From: Segetibacter sp. 3557_3
GTDB taxonomy: Bacteria; Bacteroidota; Bacteroidia; Chitinophagales; Chitinophagaceae
Direction of reading: 5' to 3'
Assembly: GCF_004354985.1 (NCBI RefSeq)
Contig: NZ_SMSK01000001.1
Location: 992,001-1,056,000, forward strand
DNA: 64,000 bases
Shown: piece by piece, positions 26,818 through 36,204 of the stretch
How positions within the stretch are numbered: the first letter of the stretch is position 1
Layout: each line of letters opens with the position of its first letter
The notes under the pieces: model-generated
What the model saw: only the letters and a program-made list of their open reading frames with translations
Databases searched by the model: none
Told to the model about the DNA's origin: nothing
Position numbers and translations under genes: made by a program

Positions 26818-28515
26818 CTAAACTTCCCTCCTCCTCAGCTTACTATGGCGATAACCATAAAGAAAATAAACGATCAGTCCCAATCCCAGCCAGATTAGAA
26901 ACCTGTACCAATTGGTATGGCTTTCCTGCGCCATCAGGTAAAAACAACTTAGTAAACCCAACACAGGAATAAGCGAAAGGTTCCTAAGGTAGCTAAGCAC
27001 ACTCATGATAATCGCTATCAAAAAAAATGCAATCATCGGAAAACCTTCAATGGTAAACATGCCCGAATAGTACCCCGGGAAGGCCCGCGCAACGAGTATC
27101 ATAGCAACAATCAGCATTGCGGGAACAATGTATTTACCATTCAGATAAGGAACCTTAAAGCGGCTTTCCGACCTGGTCGGCCTAAGCTGTAGCACCAGTA
27201 CACCACCACAAACCAGTACAAATGCAAAAAGGGTCCCGATACTGGTTAGTGCAATTACCACGTCAAGGTTAAGAAACAAGGCCGGTATGGCTACAAGGCA
27301 ACCGGTAAGAATGGTAGAAAAATAAGGGGTCTTATACTTAGGATGAATAAGCGAAAAAATACGCGGTAGCAGGCCGTCGCGGCTCATGCTCATCCATATG
27401 CGAGGCTGGCCCAGTTGAAACACCAGCAACACGCTTGCAGTGGCAATTACCGCACTTACCGCTACTATTCCCGACACCCACTTTAAGCCAACCTCATCAA
27501 ACACAAGTGCGAGCGGATCGCCAACATTCAACTTGGTATAGCTTACCATTCCGGTTAGTACCAGCGCAAGTACAACATACAACACGGTACAGATAATGAG
27601 TGAATAGATCATTCCACGTGGCAAATCCCTTTGCGGGTTCTTACATTCTTCCGCCGTGGTTGAGATCGCATCAAAACCGATGTATGCAAAAAATACTGCC
27701 GACACCCCTTTTAAAATACCAGTTGCACCATTTGGGCTAAAGGGGGTCCAGTTTGCAGGATCAACATAATAGCCACCCACAACAATCACTAGAAAAATTA
27801 CTGCGAGCTTTATCAGCACCAGTATATTGCTGGTGGTACGCGACTCCTTTATACCACGCAATACAATATAAGTGATCAGGGCAACAATTAACAATGCGGG
27901 CAGGTCAATAATGATATGCATTCCGCCCATCAGCGGCGCATTAAGCCAGGCCATATATTTCGATACGAGTCCCGAATCAATAGCCGTTAGTGCCTGACCT
28001 GAGCGCAGCAAACCGGTTACTTCGTTGTAACCCGACTGCGCCGATGTTGCATCCATGGTTAACCATTCCGGTATGTTCCAGCCAAAGCCCGACATCAGGC
28101 GGGTGAAATAATCGCTCCACGAAATCGCAACCGCGATATTGCCGATTGCATATTCCATCAAAAGGTCCCAACCGATGATCCAGGCGAAAATCTCCCCAAA
28201 TGCCACGTACGAATAGGTATACGCACTGCCTGACACCGGAACCGTAGAAGCAAATTCAGCATAACACAAGGCAGCAAATCCACACGCTACTGCGGTAAAG
28301 AGGTATAAGAAAATAATGCCCGGTCCGCCATCAAATGAAGCCTTACCAATACTGCTGAAAATGCCCGCACCAATTACGGCAGCAATTCCCATGGCAGTAA
28401 GGTCTTTTACACCCAGTACTTTCTTCAGTGATGAACCGTGCCCATCGCCATAACCTTCCTGCGCATCCCGTAAAATGGTGTCGATTGATTTTTTCCTGAA
28501 CAGGGAATTTGACAT
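26818..28515 (-). CDS. APC-family amino-acid permease
   Basis: 565 residues with about 13-14 predicted TM helices. The first helix carries the APC substrate motif GAGIFSSIG after KDLTAMGIAAVI, and helix 6 contains FFAYIGFDAISTTAEE, typical of cationic-amino-acid transporters (CAT/YfnA group). The N-terminal cytoplasmic stretch and a C-terminal basic tail (RHSKLRRREV) flank the helices. It probably imports amino acids with protons across the inner membrane; the exact substrate cannot be read. It is a lone gene ending in the microsatellite tract. Confidence 0.9.
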   Translation of the reverse strand: MSNSLFRKKSIDTILRDAQEGYGDGHGSSLKKVLGVKDLTAMGIAAVIGAGIFSSIGKASFDGGPGIIFLYLFTAVACGFAALCYAEFASTVPVSGSAYTYSYVAFGEIFAWIIGWDLLMEYAIGNIAVAISWSDYFTRLMSGFGWNIPEWLTMDATSAQSGYNEVTGLLRSGQALTAIDSGLVSKYMAWLNAPLMGGMHIIIDLPALLIVALITYIVLRGIKESRTTSNILVLIKLAVIFLVIVVGGYYVDPANWTPFSPNGATGILKGVSAVFFAYIGFDAISTTAEECKNPQRDLPRGMIYSLIICTVLYVVLALVLTGMVSYTKLNVGDPLALVFDEVGLKWVSGIVAVSAVIATASVLLVFQLGQPRIWMSMSRDGLLPRIFSLIHPKYKTPYFSTILTGCLVAIPALFLNLDVVIALTSIGTLFAFVLVCGGVLVLQLRPTRSESRFKVPYLNGKYIVPAMLIVAMILVARAFPGYYSGMFTIEGFPMIAFFLIAIIMSVLSYLRNLSLIPVLGLLSCFYLMAQESHTNWYRFLIWLGLGLIVYFLYGYRHSKLRRREV

Positions 28516-28702
28516 CTGCAGTTTTCTTTTTTTGGTTGCCGTTAAGATAGGTATTTATGATATGGCTGGCCGGTTGCAGTTTACGGATTCTTTTGGCACC
28601 AGCCACAGCAATGTGGCGACATCGTTGCTACGCTCAGTTGAAACTTTGGTTGCTTTGCTGAGCCCCGGTCTGCTGTTTGATCAGCCTGGCAAATGGTAAG
28701 GT

Positions 28703-29668
28703 CTAGTAATCGCGGTGAACAAGAAATGACGCAAGCTCTTCAAGCGGCTTTTTACGCGCGGATAGTACGGCGGTATCTTCAAGGTGTTTGAATGCGGTAT
28801 TGATGTAACTGTCTTTTAGTTGCTTCGCCCAGGCATCCACACCGCATGATTTAAAAATCTCCAATACCTTTTCCACCTTGCCGGGTTCGTTACCGGAGAT
28901 AAGTTCCTGTAATTGTTCGGCCTGGTTACCGGTGGCAATTTCCAAAGCATAAATCAACAAAAATGTCTTTTTGTTGGCAACTATGTCCCCACCAACTTTT
29001 TTCCCGAATTTCCCGGGGTCACCGAAGGCATCGAGGTAATCATCCTGCACCTGGAAAGCGATACCCAGGTTGCGACCAAATTCGTACAGGTGCTTTGCAT
29101 TGCCCTCACCTGCCCCGCCAAGTATTGCGCCCATCTGTAAACTCGCGGCGATTAAAACAGATGTTTTTAGTTCAACCATTCTAATATACTCGTCCAGGGC
29201 CACGATCTGCTGTTTCTCAAAATCCATATCCAGTTGCTGTCCTTCACAAACCTGGCTTGCCGTTTTATTAAACAGGTGTAAGATCTTATGGAGGTATGTA
29301 GCGTTTATTTTGTTCAGGTAGTCGTATGCTTTAATCAGCATTACATCCCCGCTGAGCAGCGCCGTATTTTCACCGTACTGTTCATGAACGGTTTTCATGC
29401 CCCTGCGCAAAGGAGCTTTGTCCATAATGTCGTCGTGTATCAGCGTAAAGTTGTGAAACAGCTCAATTGCAGTGGCTACGTGATAGGCGTCCGGCTTGAT
29501 GGCATCAAAAAGCTCATTGCCCATCAGGCACATTACAGGCCGGATACGTTTGCCCCCGATTTGCAGAAAATATTGTCCGGGTTCGTAAAGCGTACGTGGA
29601 CTCTCGGGAAAGTGATCAATATTGAAACGCGCTGAAAAATCAGCAGCCAGATCCTGGAATGTATGCAT
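28703..29668 (-). CDS. Polyprenyl synthetase (isoprenyl diphosphate synthase)
   Basis: About 321 residues from ATG 29668 (MHTFQDLAADFSARF); the frame continues upstream into repeat-rich DNA and that part is rejected. It condenses isopentenyl diphosphate with allylic diphosphates. Seen: GGKRIRP for the IPP site, first Asp-rich motif DDIMD followed by KAPLRRG, second Asp-rich motif DDYLDAFGD, and a KKT motif (NKKTFLL) for diphosphate binding. Phe at -5 from the first motif suggests a short product such as farnesyl or geranylgeranyl diphosphate, but chain length is inference. Confidence 0.9.
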   Translation of the reverse strand: MHTFQDLAADFSARFNIDHFPESPRTLYEPGQYFLQIGGKRIRPVMCLMGNELFDAIKPDAYHVATAIELFHNFTLIHDDIMDKAPLRRGMKTVHEQYGENTALLSGDVMLIKAYDYLNKINATYLHKILHLFNKTASQVCEGQQLDMDFEKQQIVALDEYIRMVELKTSVLIAASLQMGAILGGAGEGNAKHLYEFGRNLGIAFQVQDDYLDAFGDPGKFGKKVGGDIVANKKTFLLIYALEIATGNQAEQLQELISGNEPGKVEKVLEIFKSCGVDAWAKQLKDSYINTAFKHLEDTAVLSARKKPLEELASFLVHRDY

Positions 29669-29934
29669 ACAATATGGTTGGCGGCAAAAGTATTGCAATC
29701 GGCCCAAAAGTTTGCCGGCACTTACAGCGTTTACCCGCAGTTGTTTATGTGCCCAAACAGGCACACGATACCAGCCTGTTCTCGACTCAGCCTGGGGTTG
29801 TGTCGCAAAGCGTTTTGGTATTATACAACCTGAGATTCACTGCTTAAATCCTGTTATTTTTATAGCCCTTGTGAGCAAACCGGTAAATTGTCATTCACCC
29901 AACCCGCACGCGTGCACGTAATCTTTTCCTGGAA
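29669..29934. other. Intergenic stretch without a supportable gene
   Basis: This is the first part of a 460-nt gap between the prenyl synthase start and rnr stop. Open frames run through it on both strands, but none has a credible start, family motif or ribosome site. The remainder of the gap (29935-30077) is a repeat copy. Confidence 0.5.
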
Positions 29935-30077
29935 GTTGGTCATGGCTCAATAGCATTACTGAAAGTACAAGTGAGTGACACCCGTCCGAACTGGTTCATC
30001 CGGGCGGACAACCAAAGATCAGCGAGGTACGCATGCTGGTCCCCAAAAAAGCATTGCAAAGAAATTACCCGTTTGTT
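29935..30077 (+). repeat. Interspersed repeat, copy E (long form with hairpin insert)
   Basis: Core GTACAAGTGAGTGACAC starts at 29965. At 29982-30007 a hairpin is inserted: CCGTCCG, 12-nt loop, CGGGCGG, pairing with one G.U. The core then resumes with AACCAAAGATCA, AGGTAC, ATGCTGGTCCCC and an A-run. Blocks upstream (GTTGGTCAT..AATAGCRTTAC from 29935) and downstream (GAAATTACCCGTTTGTT, 30061-30077) are shared with the copy at 58116. Confidence 0.75.
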
Positions 30078-30128
30078 ATCCGAAGCAGGTTGGGTTCGTT
30101 GAAATACCTCTTAGCTGTAGGGGGGATG

Positions 30129-32210
30129 TTATTCTTTCTTTTTGCGTTTTGATTTCTCCCGTGTTCCTGCTTTTGGTTTTGCCGGTACCCCCGTGCGCTC
30201 CCTGCCCCTTGGCTTACTTATGCTTTCAGGTGCCTGCCGCTCATCCTGGTCAAGACCTGCTTTTATCACCCATTCAAAATCAAGCTGGCGCTTCGTTAGG
30301 TTCGCAGCCACCACCCGTATTGTAACACGATCGCCCATTCTAAACTTTCTGCCGCTTCGCCTTCCAACCAGTGCGTAGTCGCCTTCCACCAACCTGAAGT
30401 CGTCGTAATCGATGAGGCTGGTAACGGTAACTAGTCCCTCACATTTGTGTTCAACCGTTTCCACCCAAAATCCAAACCCTGCAACCCCGCTAACTACCCC
30501 CTCAAACTCTTCCCCGAGGTGATCTTTAAGAAATTCAACCTGCTTGTACTTATTTCCTGCACGCTCTGCATCCATGGCATTTCGTTCCTGCTCGCTGCAA
30601 TGTTTATTTTTCTCCTCCATCTTTTTATCGATGACGGGCTTCTTTTGCAGAACCGACTCAAGTACCCGGTGAACGAGTATATCGGGATAGCGCCTGATGG
30701 GCGAAGTGAAGTGGCAGTAATTTTCGAAGCCGAGACCATAGTGGCCGATGTTTTCGGTGGTGTAAAAAGCTTTGGCCATTGTTCTTATGCCCAGTTGTTC
30801 CAGCACATGTTGCTCTGGCTTTCCCTTAACCGCTTCAAGCATTGCGTTGAAACTCGACGCAATGTTCTCGGGCGAGGATATATCGAAACGATGTCCAAAC
30901 TTGGTGGCAAATGCAATGAAAGGCGCAAGCTTTTGTTCGTCGGGCCTGTCGTGAACCCGATAAGAAAATGGAATATCTTTCTGACGTACCTTAACCTTAG
31001 ATACTGTTTCTGCAACAGCTTTATTTGCAAGCAACATAAACTCTTCAATAAGCTGGTGCGATTCTTTGCTTTCTTTTACAACGATACCAACGGGCTTTCC
31101 TTTCTCGTCTAATTTAAACCGCACTTCGGTTGAAGAAAAGTTTATTGCACCCTTTCTAAAACGCTCCGACCTTAGGGTTTGTGCAATGGTGTTCAAAAGC
31201 AAAACATCATTTTCATGTGGACCTTGCTTCGTTTCAATAATCTGCTGCACGTCTTCATAAGTAAACCGGTGATTGCTATGTATCACGGTTCTGCCCAACC
31301 ACTGGCGACTAATCTCGCCCTTTGTATTCATCTCGAAAACTGCGGAAAAGGTAAGTTTGTCTTCATGTGGCCGTAACGAACATAACTCGTTTGAAATGCG
31401 CTCGGGCAACATTGGGTTTACCCGATCAGGCAAATACACTGAGGTAGCCCGGTGATAACCTTCCTTGTCGAGCTCTGTTTCGGGAACCACGAAATGACTT
31501 ACATCGGCAATGTGTACCCCGATTTCGTATAGATCATCAGTAAGTTTTTTTATTGACAATGCATCATCGAAATCGCGTGCATCAACCGGGTCGATGGTAA
31601 AAGTAAGCACGTCTCTAAAGTCCTTTCTCTTACTGATTTCGTCTTCGCCGATAATGTCGGGCAACCTTTCGGCTTCTTCAAGTACCTCGTCAGGAAACTC
31701 CAGCGGAAAACCATTCTCCGCTAAAATTTCTTTCATGGCGATGTTACTTTCGTCCTCCGCATGAATCACCTGCACAACTGTGCCCTCAGGTTTCTTGCTG
31801 CCGTTTTCCCAATTGGTAATCCTGGCAATTACCCGTTCCTTGTTTTTAGCGCCGTTGAGGTTTTCAAGTGGAATATAAAGGTCGGGCATTGGTTTATCGG
31901 TATCGGGAACAAAAAAGGCGTAGTTGGTACTAAGCTGTATGTGCCCAACAAATTCGTTTTGCTTACGGGTCAAAACTTCCACTATTCTCCCTTCTCTTTT
32001 CCCGTTGCGGTCGTTTTCTTTAGTAACCTCAACACGTACCGTATCGCCGTTGAGCGCTGAATTGAAGTTGCCTGGTCTAACCAATATATCGCCGCTGTCA
32101 CCGGGCATGACCACAAAGCCTAAACCACTCCTGGTAATTTCCAGTATACCCTTCGGATCATTCGCGGTGCCAGCCTTACGCCTGGGTTGCTTTTGTTCTT
32201 TCTTGCTCAT
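30129..32210 (-). CDS. rnr: Ribonuclease R
   Basis: 693 residues. Domain order: cold-shock-like OB folds (about 20-180), the RNB catalytic domain (about 205-530) with TIDPVDARDFDDALS supplying the Mg-binding aspartates, S1 domain (about 565-650), and a Lys/Arg-rich tail (KPRGRERTG to KRKKKE). RNase R is a processive 3'-5' exoribonuclease that unwinds structured RNA in mRNA and rRNA decay. Its ATG overlaps the lpxK stop by 4 nt (ATGA), so it is the last gene of the overlapping operon that starts at the DUF3822 gene. Confidence 0.96.
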   Translation of the reverse strand: MSKKEQKQPRRKAGTANDPKGILEITRSGLGFVVMPGDSGDILVRPGNFNSALNGDTVRVEVTKENDRNGKREGRIVEVLTRKQNEFVGHIQLSTNYAFFVPDTDKPMPDLYIPLENLNGAKNKERVIARITNWENGSKKPEGTVVQVIHAEDESNIAMKEILAENGFPLEFPDEVLEEAERLPDIIGEDEISKRKDFRDVLTFTIDPVDARDFDDALSIKKLTDDLYEIGVHIADVSHFVVPETELDKEGYHRATSVYLPDRVNPMLPERISNELCSLRPHEDKLTFSAVFEMNTKGEISRQWLGRTVIHSNHRFTYEDVQQIIETKQGPHENDVLLLNTIAQTLRSERFRKGAINFSSTEVRFKLDEKGKPVGIVVKESKESHQLIEEFMLLANKAVAETVSKVKVRQKDIPFSYRVHDRPDEQKLAPFIAFATKFGHRFDISSPENIASSFNAMLEAVKGKPEQHVLEQLGIRTMAKAFYTTENIGHYGLGFENYCHFTSPIRRYPDILVHRVLESVLQKKPVIDKKMEEKNKHCSEQERNAMDAERAGNKYKQVEFLKDHLGEEFEGVVSGVAGFGFWVETVEHKCEGLVTVTSLIDYDDFRLVEGDYALVGRRSGRKFRMGDRVTIRVVAANLTKRQLDFEWVIKAGLDQDERQAPESISKPRGRERTGVPAKPKAGTREKSKRKKKE

Positions 32211-33292
32211 GGTGTTTTTGATTGCGTATGAAAATTATTGATAAAGGCCTTAACCAGATTATTGAACCGCTCCCCTTCATTAAAAAGGAATTGATGACGT
32301 ACAGGCAAAACATATACCGGAAGGTGGGTAAGCTGTTGCTGAAACTTCATTAATCGTACACCATCTTTTTCCGTGGTTAAAATAAACTTGTCCGTCGACT
32401 GGATTTGCCGGTACTTATGCTCTATTTCCTTTAGATCATCTATTGTAAAAATATGGTGGTCGGCAAACAACAGTTCGGAATATGTTTTTGCCTGCTCCCC
32501 AAGGTGATTCTTTAACGGCCGCGGGTTGGCAATTCCGCAAAACAGCACCACTTCATCATTATGGGTTATGCGTCGTTCTTCGCGGGTGATTACATGATAT
32601 GGCGTTTCATATTCCATGCTGGTGAAAAAGATATGCTGATCTTTTAATGGTTTGATTTCGTCGCGGATAACCTTTTTTTCACCTTCCGTGAGTGTTGGCG
32701 GACATTTGGTGACGATGATAACCTGTGCCCGCTTGTAAGATTGACGCTGATCCCTGAGGTCGCCTGTTGGCAGGAAAAAATCGCGGGTAAACAGGTTTGA
32801 ACAATCGGTAAGCAATATATTAAACCCCGCCTGCACACTTCTATGCTGAAATGCGTCATCTAAAATGATCACCTCGGTATCAGGACGATCATGCAGCAAC
32901 TGTGGTATGGCAACAATCCTTTCCTCCCCTACTGCTACAGCTACTTCGGGAAACTTATAGTGAAACTGCATAGGCTCGTCGCCTATCTCCAACGCTGTAG
33001 TTGACTCATGGGCGAGGGCGTAACCCCTGGTTTTTCTTTTGTAGCCCCTGCTGAGTGTTGCAACTTTATAGTCGGTCCTGAGCAGCCGCAGCAAGTACTC
33101 GACTGTTGGCGTTTTACCGGTGCCCCCTGTTGAAAGGTTACCGACACATATAACCGGCATATTAAAGCGGGCCGATTTAAAGAATTGTTTGTTGAATAAG
33201 AAATTGCGGGTTATTACAATCAGGCCATAAATCAGAGAAAAGGGGAAAAGTAGAATCCTGAATGACTTCAGCAGGTAAAAATTAAAATTCAT
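32207..33292 (-). CDS. lpxK: Tetraacyldisaccharide 4'-kinase
   Basis: 361 residues. It phosphorylates the 4' position of the lipid A precursor at the inner membrane, so this is a Gram-negative envelope gene. Seen: N-terminal membrane helix (about 8-30), GNLSTGGTGKTP as Walker A (about 52-63), LSRGYKRKTRGY, IGDEPMQ, IILDDAFQHRSV, and FCGIANPRPLKNHL. It overlaps the 5-formyl-THF cyclo-ligase gene by 11 nt upstream and rnr by 4 nt downstream, so translation is probably coupled. Confidence 0.95.
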   Translation of the reverse strand: MNFNFYLLKSFRILLFPFSLIYGLIVITRNFLFNKQFFKSARFNMPVICVGNLSTGGTGKTPTVEYLLRLLRTDYKVATLSRGYKRKTRGYALAHESTTALEIGDEPMQFHYKFPEVAVAVGEERIVAIPQLLHDRPDTEVIILDDAFQHRSVQAGFNILLTDCSNLFTRDFFLPTGDLRDQRQSYKRAQVIIVTKCPPTLTEGEKKVIRDEIKPLKDQHIFFTSMEYETPYHVITREERRITHNDEVVLFCGIANPRPLKNHLGEQAKTYSELLFADHHIFTIDDLKEIEHKYRQIQSTDKFILTTEKDGVRLMKFQQQLTHLPVYVLPVRHQFLFNEGERFNNLVKAFINNFHTQSKTP

Positions 33293-33851
33293 ACAATCTC
33301 TGTGGCGTGATACAGTAATTTAAAGGTACATCAAATTGATTGCGGTCATCGATTTTATCTATTGCTTCGAAATAGGAAAACCCGACCTTATTTACCTCGG
33401 GGCTGCATCGCATCAGGAAGCGATCATAAAACCCTTTTCCATATCCAACACGATAGCCTTCTGCATCAAAGGCCAGTAATGGAACAAACACCATGTCAAT
33501 GTCGTGGGGATCAACAGCAACAGCATTTTCCGGCTCCGCAATGTTGTACTCGTTCAGCTTAAATGTAGTGTCGTCATTAACTTCAAATGCCGTCATTTCA
33601 GCTGTATCCGGGTTGATTACGGGGTAGCACACACGCAATCCGGGTATCAGGTATTCGAGATAGCGTACAAATAAATGCGTGTTCATTTCACCACGCTCTT
33701 CTATGGGCCAATAGCTCAGCACCGTTGTAACCGTGTCAAAGGCCAGTCGCTGAAACCATATCAGCATCAGGTCATCCATCTTCATCCGCTCGGGTGAAGA
33801 CAGTGAGAACCGCTTAGCTTTATAAAGGTTACGAACTTCTTTTTTTGTCAT
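33282..33851 (-). CDS. 5-formyltetrahydrofolate cyclo-ligase
   Basis: 189 residues from ATG 33851. An in-frame TTG two codons upstream is less likely. It converts 5-formyl-THF to methenyl-THF using ATP. The family signature GYRVGYGKGFYDRFL is near the C-terminus, with FVPLLAFD just before it, and the N-terminal basic KKEVRNLYKAKRFSL matches the ATP-site lysines. It starts 14 nt after bioD and overlaps lpxK, placing folate recycling inside a mixed-function operon. Confidence 0.94.
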   Translation of the reverse strand: MTKKEVRNLYKAKRFSLSSPERMKMDDLMLIWFQRLAFDTVTTVLSYWPIEERGEMNTHLFVRYLEYLIPGLRVCYPVINPDTAEMTAFEVNDDTTFKLNEYNIAEPENAVAVDPHDIDMVFVPLLAFDAEGYRVGYGKGFYDRFLMRCSPEVNKVGFSYFEAIDKIDDRNQFDVPLNYCITPQRLYEF

Positions 33852-33864
33852 GTACAATTGGTCT

Positions 33865-34536
33865 CTACCGGTTTGGTTTCTTTGCGGGATCCTGTTGCAA
33901 TGATCTTTCTAATTGCGGCTTTAGCTTTTCGGCATGTTCTGAAATGAATGCTTTATCAATGGTCTGCGTAAAGGGAATGCGTCCCAGCGAAGGATAGCCC
34001 GACCATTTAACAATGTCTTCCTCATATCCCATTACTTCATCATTAAATACCCAGCCAAGAATGTTGAGATTTCGTTGACGGCAGAGTTGAGCGGTAAGCA
34101 GGGAGTGATTGATACTTCCAAGGTAATTTCTGCTTACAATGATCACTCTTGCATCAAGCTTGGCAATCAGGTCAGCCACAAACTCTTTTTCATTCAGTGG
34201 CACCATCAGGCCACCTGCACCTTCAATCACGAGGTGAGGGTTAACACTCGACAGGTGCCGGAAGGAACGTTCTAATACAGAGAGGTCAATACGTACATTG
34301 TCTTTTTCCGCAGCCAGGTGTGGAGAACTGCGCATGGATAGTTTGTAAAATTCGTGGTGCACCTTTGAAATCCCGTTGCTTACAAGGTTACCTACGGTTA
34401 CACTGTCAAAATCATCTCCAAAACCAGCCTGGATAGGTTTCCAATAATCAGCCTGGAGGGCTTCCGAAACCGCTGCCGCCACCAGGGTTTTACCTACACT
34501 TGTGCCAATGCCGGTGACAAAAATAGGTTTGTTCAT
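33865..34536 (-). CDS. bioD: ATP-dependent dethiobiotin synthetase
   Basis: 223 residues. It closes the ureido ring of biotin from diaminopelargonic acid, CO2 and ATP. Seen: P-loop TGIGTSVGKTLVAAA (9-23), the KPIQAGF substrate strand, IEGAGGLMVPLNE, and the C-terminal IPFTQTID. Lengths match the family. The start codon overlaps the rsmD stop by 4 nt. No other bio genes lie in the window, so biotin synthesis is scattered or incomplete here. Confidence 0.95.
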   Translation of the reverse strand: MNKPIFVTGIGTSVGKTLVAAAVSEALQADYWKPIQAGFGDDFDSVTVGNLVSNGISKVHHEFYKLSMRSSPHLAAEKDNVRIDLSVLERSFRHLSSVNPHLVIEGAGGLMVPLNEKEFVADLIAKLDARVIIVSRNYLGSINHSLLTAQLCRQRNLNILGWVFNDEVMGYEEDIVKWSGYPSLGRIPFTQTIDKAFISEHAEKLKPQLERSLQQDPAKKPNR

Positions 34537-35075
34537 TCCTTGTTTTTGAAAAAGGAGAAAATAGTCGTGCCATAGTTCCGCTGGAAATCAAACCCATCAA
34601 AATTGGTATACTCGTTTCTTGGCGTATGCTCCAACACGAAAATACCAGCGGGCGAAAGCAATTGTTTTTGCATGATCACTTTCGGCAATTCATCAATGCT
34701 GCCAAGTGCATATGGCGGACCGGCAAAAATAAAATCAAACTTTTCTGTACAGGTAGACAGGTAGGAAAACACATCGAGCCTGATCACTTTGAAAGTTTCG
34801 ATTGCAAGTATAGCGGCGGTCTTCTTTATAAAGTCGTACATCGCGGTATCCTTCTCAATTATCGTAAGGTCTGTTGCGCCTCTTGATGCCAGTTCGTAGC
34901 TGATGCTTCCTGTTCCACCAAAAAGGTCAAGTGTTTTCAAGCCCTCAAAATCTATCCGGCTGTTAAGTATGTTAAAGAGACCTTCTTTTGCAATGTCGGT
35001 TGTTGGCCGGGTGTTGGGCATGTTCGCCGGCGGGTTTATCTTTCTTCCGCCAAGGGTACCTGAGATTATTCTCAT
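34533..35075 (-). CDS. rsmD: 16S rRNA (guanine-966 N2)-methyltransferase, RsmD family
   Basis: 180 residues. A Rossmann SAM-dependent methyltransferase that modifies the small-subunit rRNA. Seen: MRIISGTLGGRKI, the TRPTTDIAKEGLFNIL substrate region, SAM motif LDLFGGTGSISYELASRG, and motif IV. Motif IV reads AGPPY where the consensus is (D/N)PP(Y/F), so the usual acidic or amide residue is replaced by Gly. Its ATG overlaps the DUF3822 stop and its own stop overlaps bioD, both by 4 nt. Confidence 0.93.
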   Translation of the reverse strand: MRIISGTLGGRKINPPANMPNTRPTTDIAKEGLFNILNSRIDFEGLKTLDLFGGTGSISYELASRGATDLTIIEKDTAMYDFIKKTAAILAIETFKVIRLDVFSYLSTCTEKFDFIFAGPPYALGSIDELPKVIMQKQLLSPAGIFVLEHTPRNEYTNFDGFDFQRNYGTTIFSFFKNKE

Positions 35076-35914
35076 AGGGCAAGATTAAAGATGGGCGTAA
35101 AATAATGCATTGGGTATTCACTTGCATCAAGGTGGATCAACCGGCTATCCGCTTCTTCCACAACCACGTTTCTAAAGTACTTTTCTACTTCCTTATAAAG
35201 CGGCGAGTTCAAATCGATCATTCCACTGATCTCCAGTTTTAGCGTTTGTACATCGGCATTCACCAGCTCCGTTATATTCAGCAGGTAGTACAATACATCA
35301 GCAGGCACCTGGTACTGGTAAGATTGCACCAATTTGAGTACCCCGTTAGAAGCAACGGCAACAATAAAGTGATTACCGTAAAACTGAACCTTGAAAACAG
35401 CATTCGAAGCTGGCAGGTCATTCGGGAAACTGCGTATAATCTGGCTATAGGTATGATGAATTTCTATTTCACCTAGTGTTTCCGGAAAGTCGTTCTCGCT
35501 TGAATTTGGCAGGCTGTAAACGTTAACGATACCGCCAAATGTGTCAACGTGTTCGTGCCGGACGATAACATTACCCTGGGGCTGGCTGGTTGCGGTTAGG
35601 TAATCAGCAGCTTTATTCTTATTAAACAATGGTGCAGGCACCAGCACACTTCGGGCATTCTGAACAAAGACCTTAGTTTTTACATATCGCTCCTGCAAAA
35701 TTTTTGAATGCGGAAGAATGTCGGCGAGCACCCCTCTTAAAAACTTGGTAGATTTCGCAATCTTAAACAATTCGAAGGAAGCGATGGTCCTGCTTTTTGA
35801 ACTTTTAACCTGGCAGGCGATATGAGTGTCTGCAATTTCAAGAATCAGCTGGTCATCGTCATAAACTTCACCCGGTGATTGTGGACTGTATATACTAAAA
35901 ATCTTGTTGGCCAT
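35072..35914 (-). CDS. DUF3822 family protein
   Basis: About 280 residues from ATG 35914 (MANKIFSIYSPQSPGEVY); the frame extends 18 codons further but that part looks untranslated. DUF3822 is a Bacteroidota family, usually next to rsmD as here, with an ASKHA-like (actin/hexokinase) beta-alpha layout suggested by alternating strands and helices. No catalytic motif is certain. It opens the overlapping operon; the 4-nt overlap with rsmD implies tight co-expression, perhaps a role in ribosome or coenzyme-A-linked metabolism, which is only inferred from recurrence. Confidence 0.8.
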   Translation of the reverse strand: MANKIFSIYSPQSPGEVYDDDQLILEIADTHIACQVKSSKSRTIASFELFKIAKSTKFLRGVLADILPHSKILQERYVKTKVFVQNARSVLVPAPLFNKNKAADYLTATSQPQGNVIVRHEHVDTFGGIVNVYSLPNSSENDFPETLGEIEIHHTYSQIIRSFPNDLPASNAVFKVQFYGNHFIVAVASNGVLKLVQSYQYQVPADVLYYLLNITELVNADVQTLKLEISGMIDLNSPLYKEVEKYFRNVVVEEADSRLIHLDASEYPMHYFTPIFNLAL

Positions 35915-36204
35915 CTGCTTTCTATTGCGGTGCAAGTATACCAAAAAATTAGCTGGTAGCGGCGCCAAAGCACTTGCGGCCGAATTTGAACCGGGCTATT
36001 TGTAGTGGCGCGAATAAAAGAAAAATCGGAACACTAGTCGTGCGGGCAAATGCAAACAGAGGAACCTTATTGTAGATTGGTTTGCTGATGGTGAAGGATT
36101 GGCTAAAGCAAAGTTTCGTCTGCTAATTTTTTACCGGTTAGCAATACAACCCTCATCAACCCTGCCAGGAGAGAGCGTAATGCACAGCGAAAAGAGGACG
36201 ATAG

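Noticed and set aside
28559-28660. Minus-strand AACCAAAG.. and GCTGGTGCC in the gap before the permease resemble parts of repeat copies.
   Set aside because: Spacing differs by about 25 nt and the GTACAAG start is missing; may be a decayed relative but not supportable.
30447-31112. A 221-codon plus-strand frame inside rnr.
   Set aside because: It is antisense to a fully conserved RNase R coding region and has no own features.
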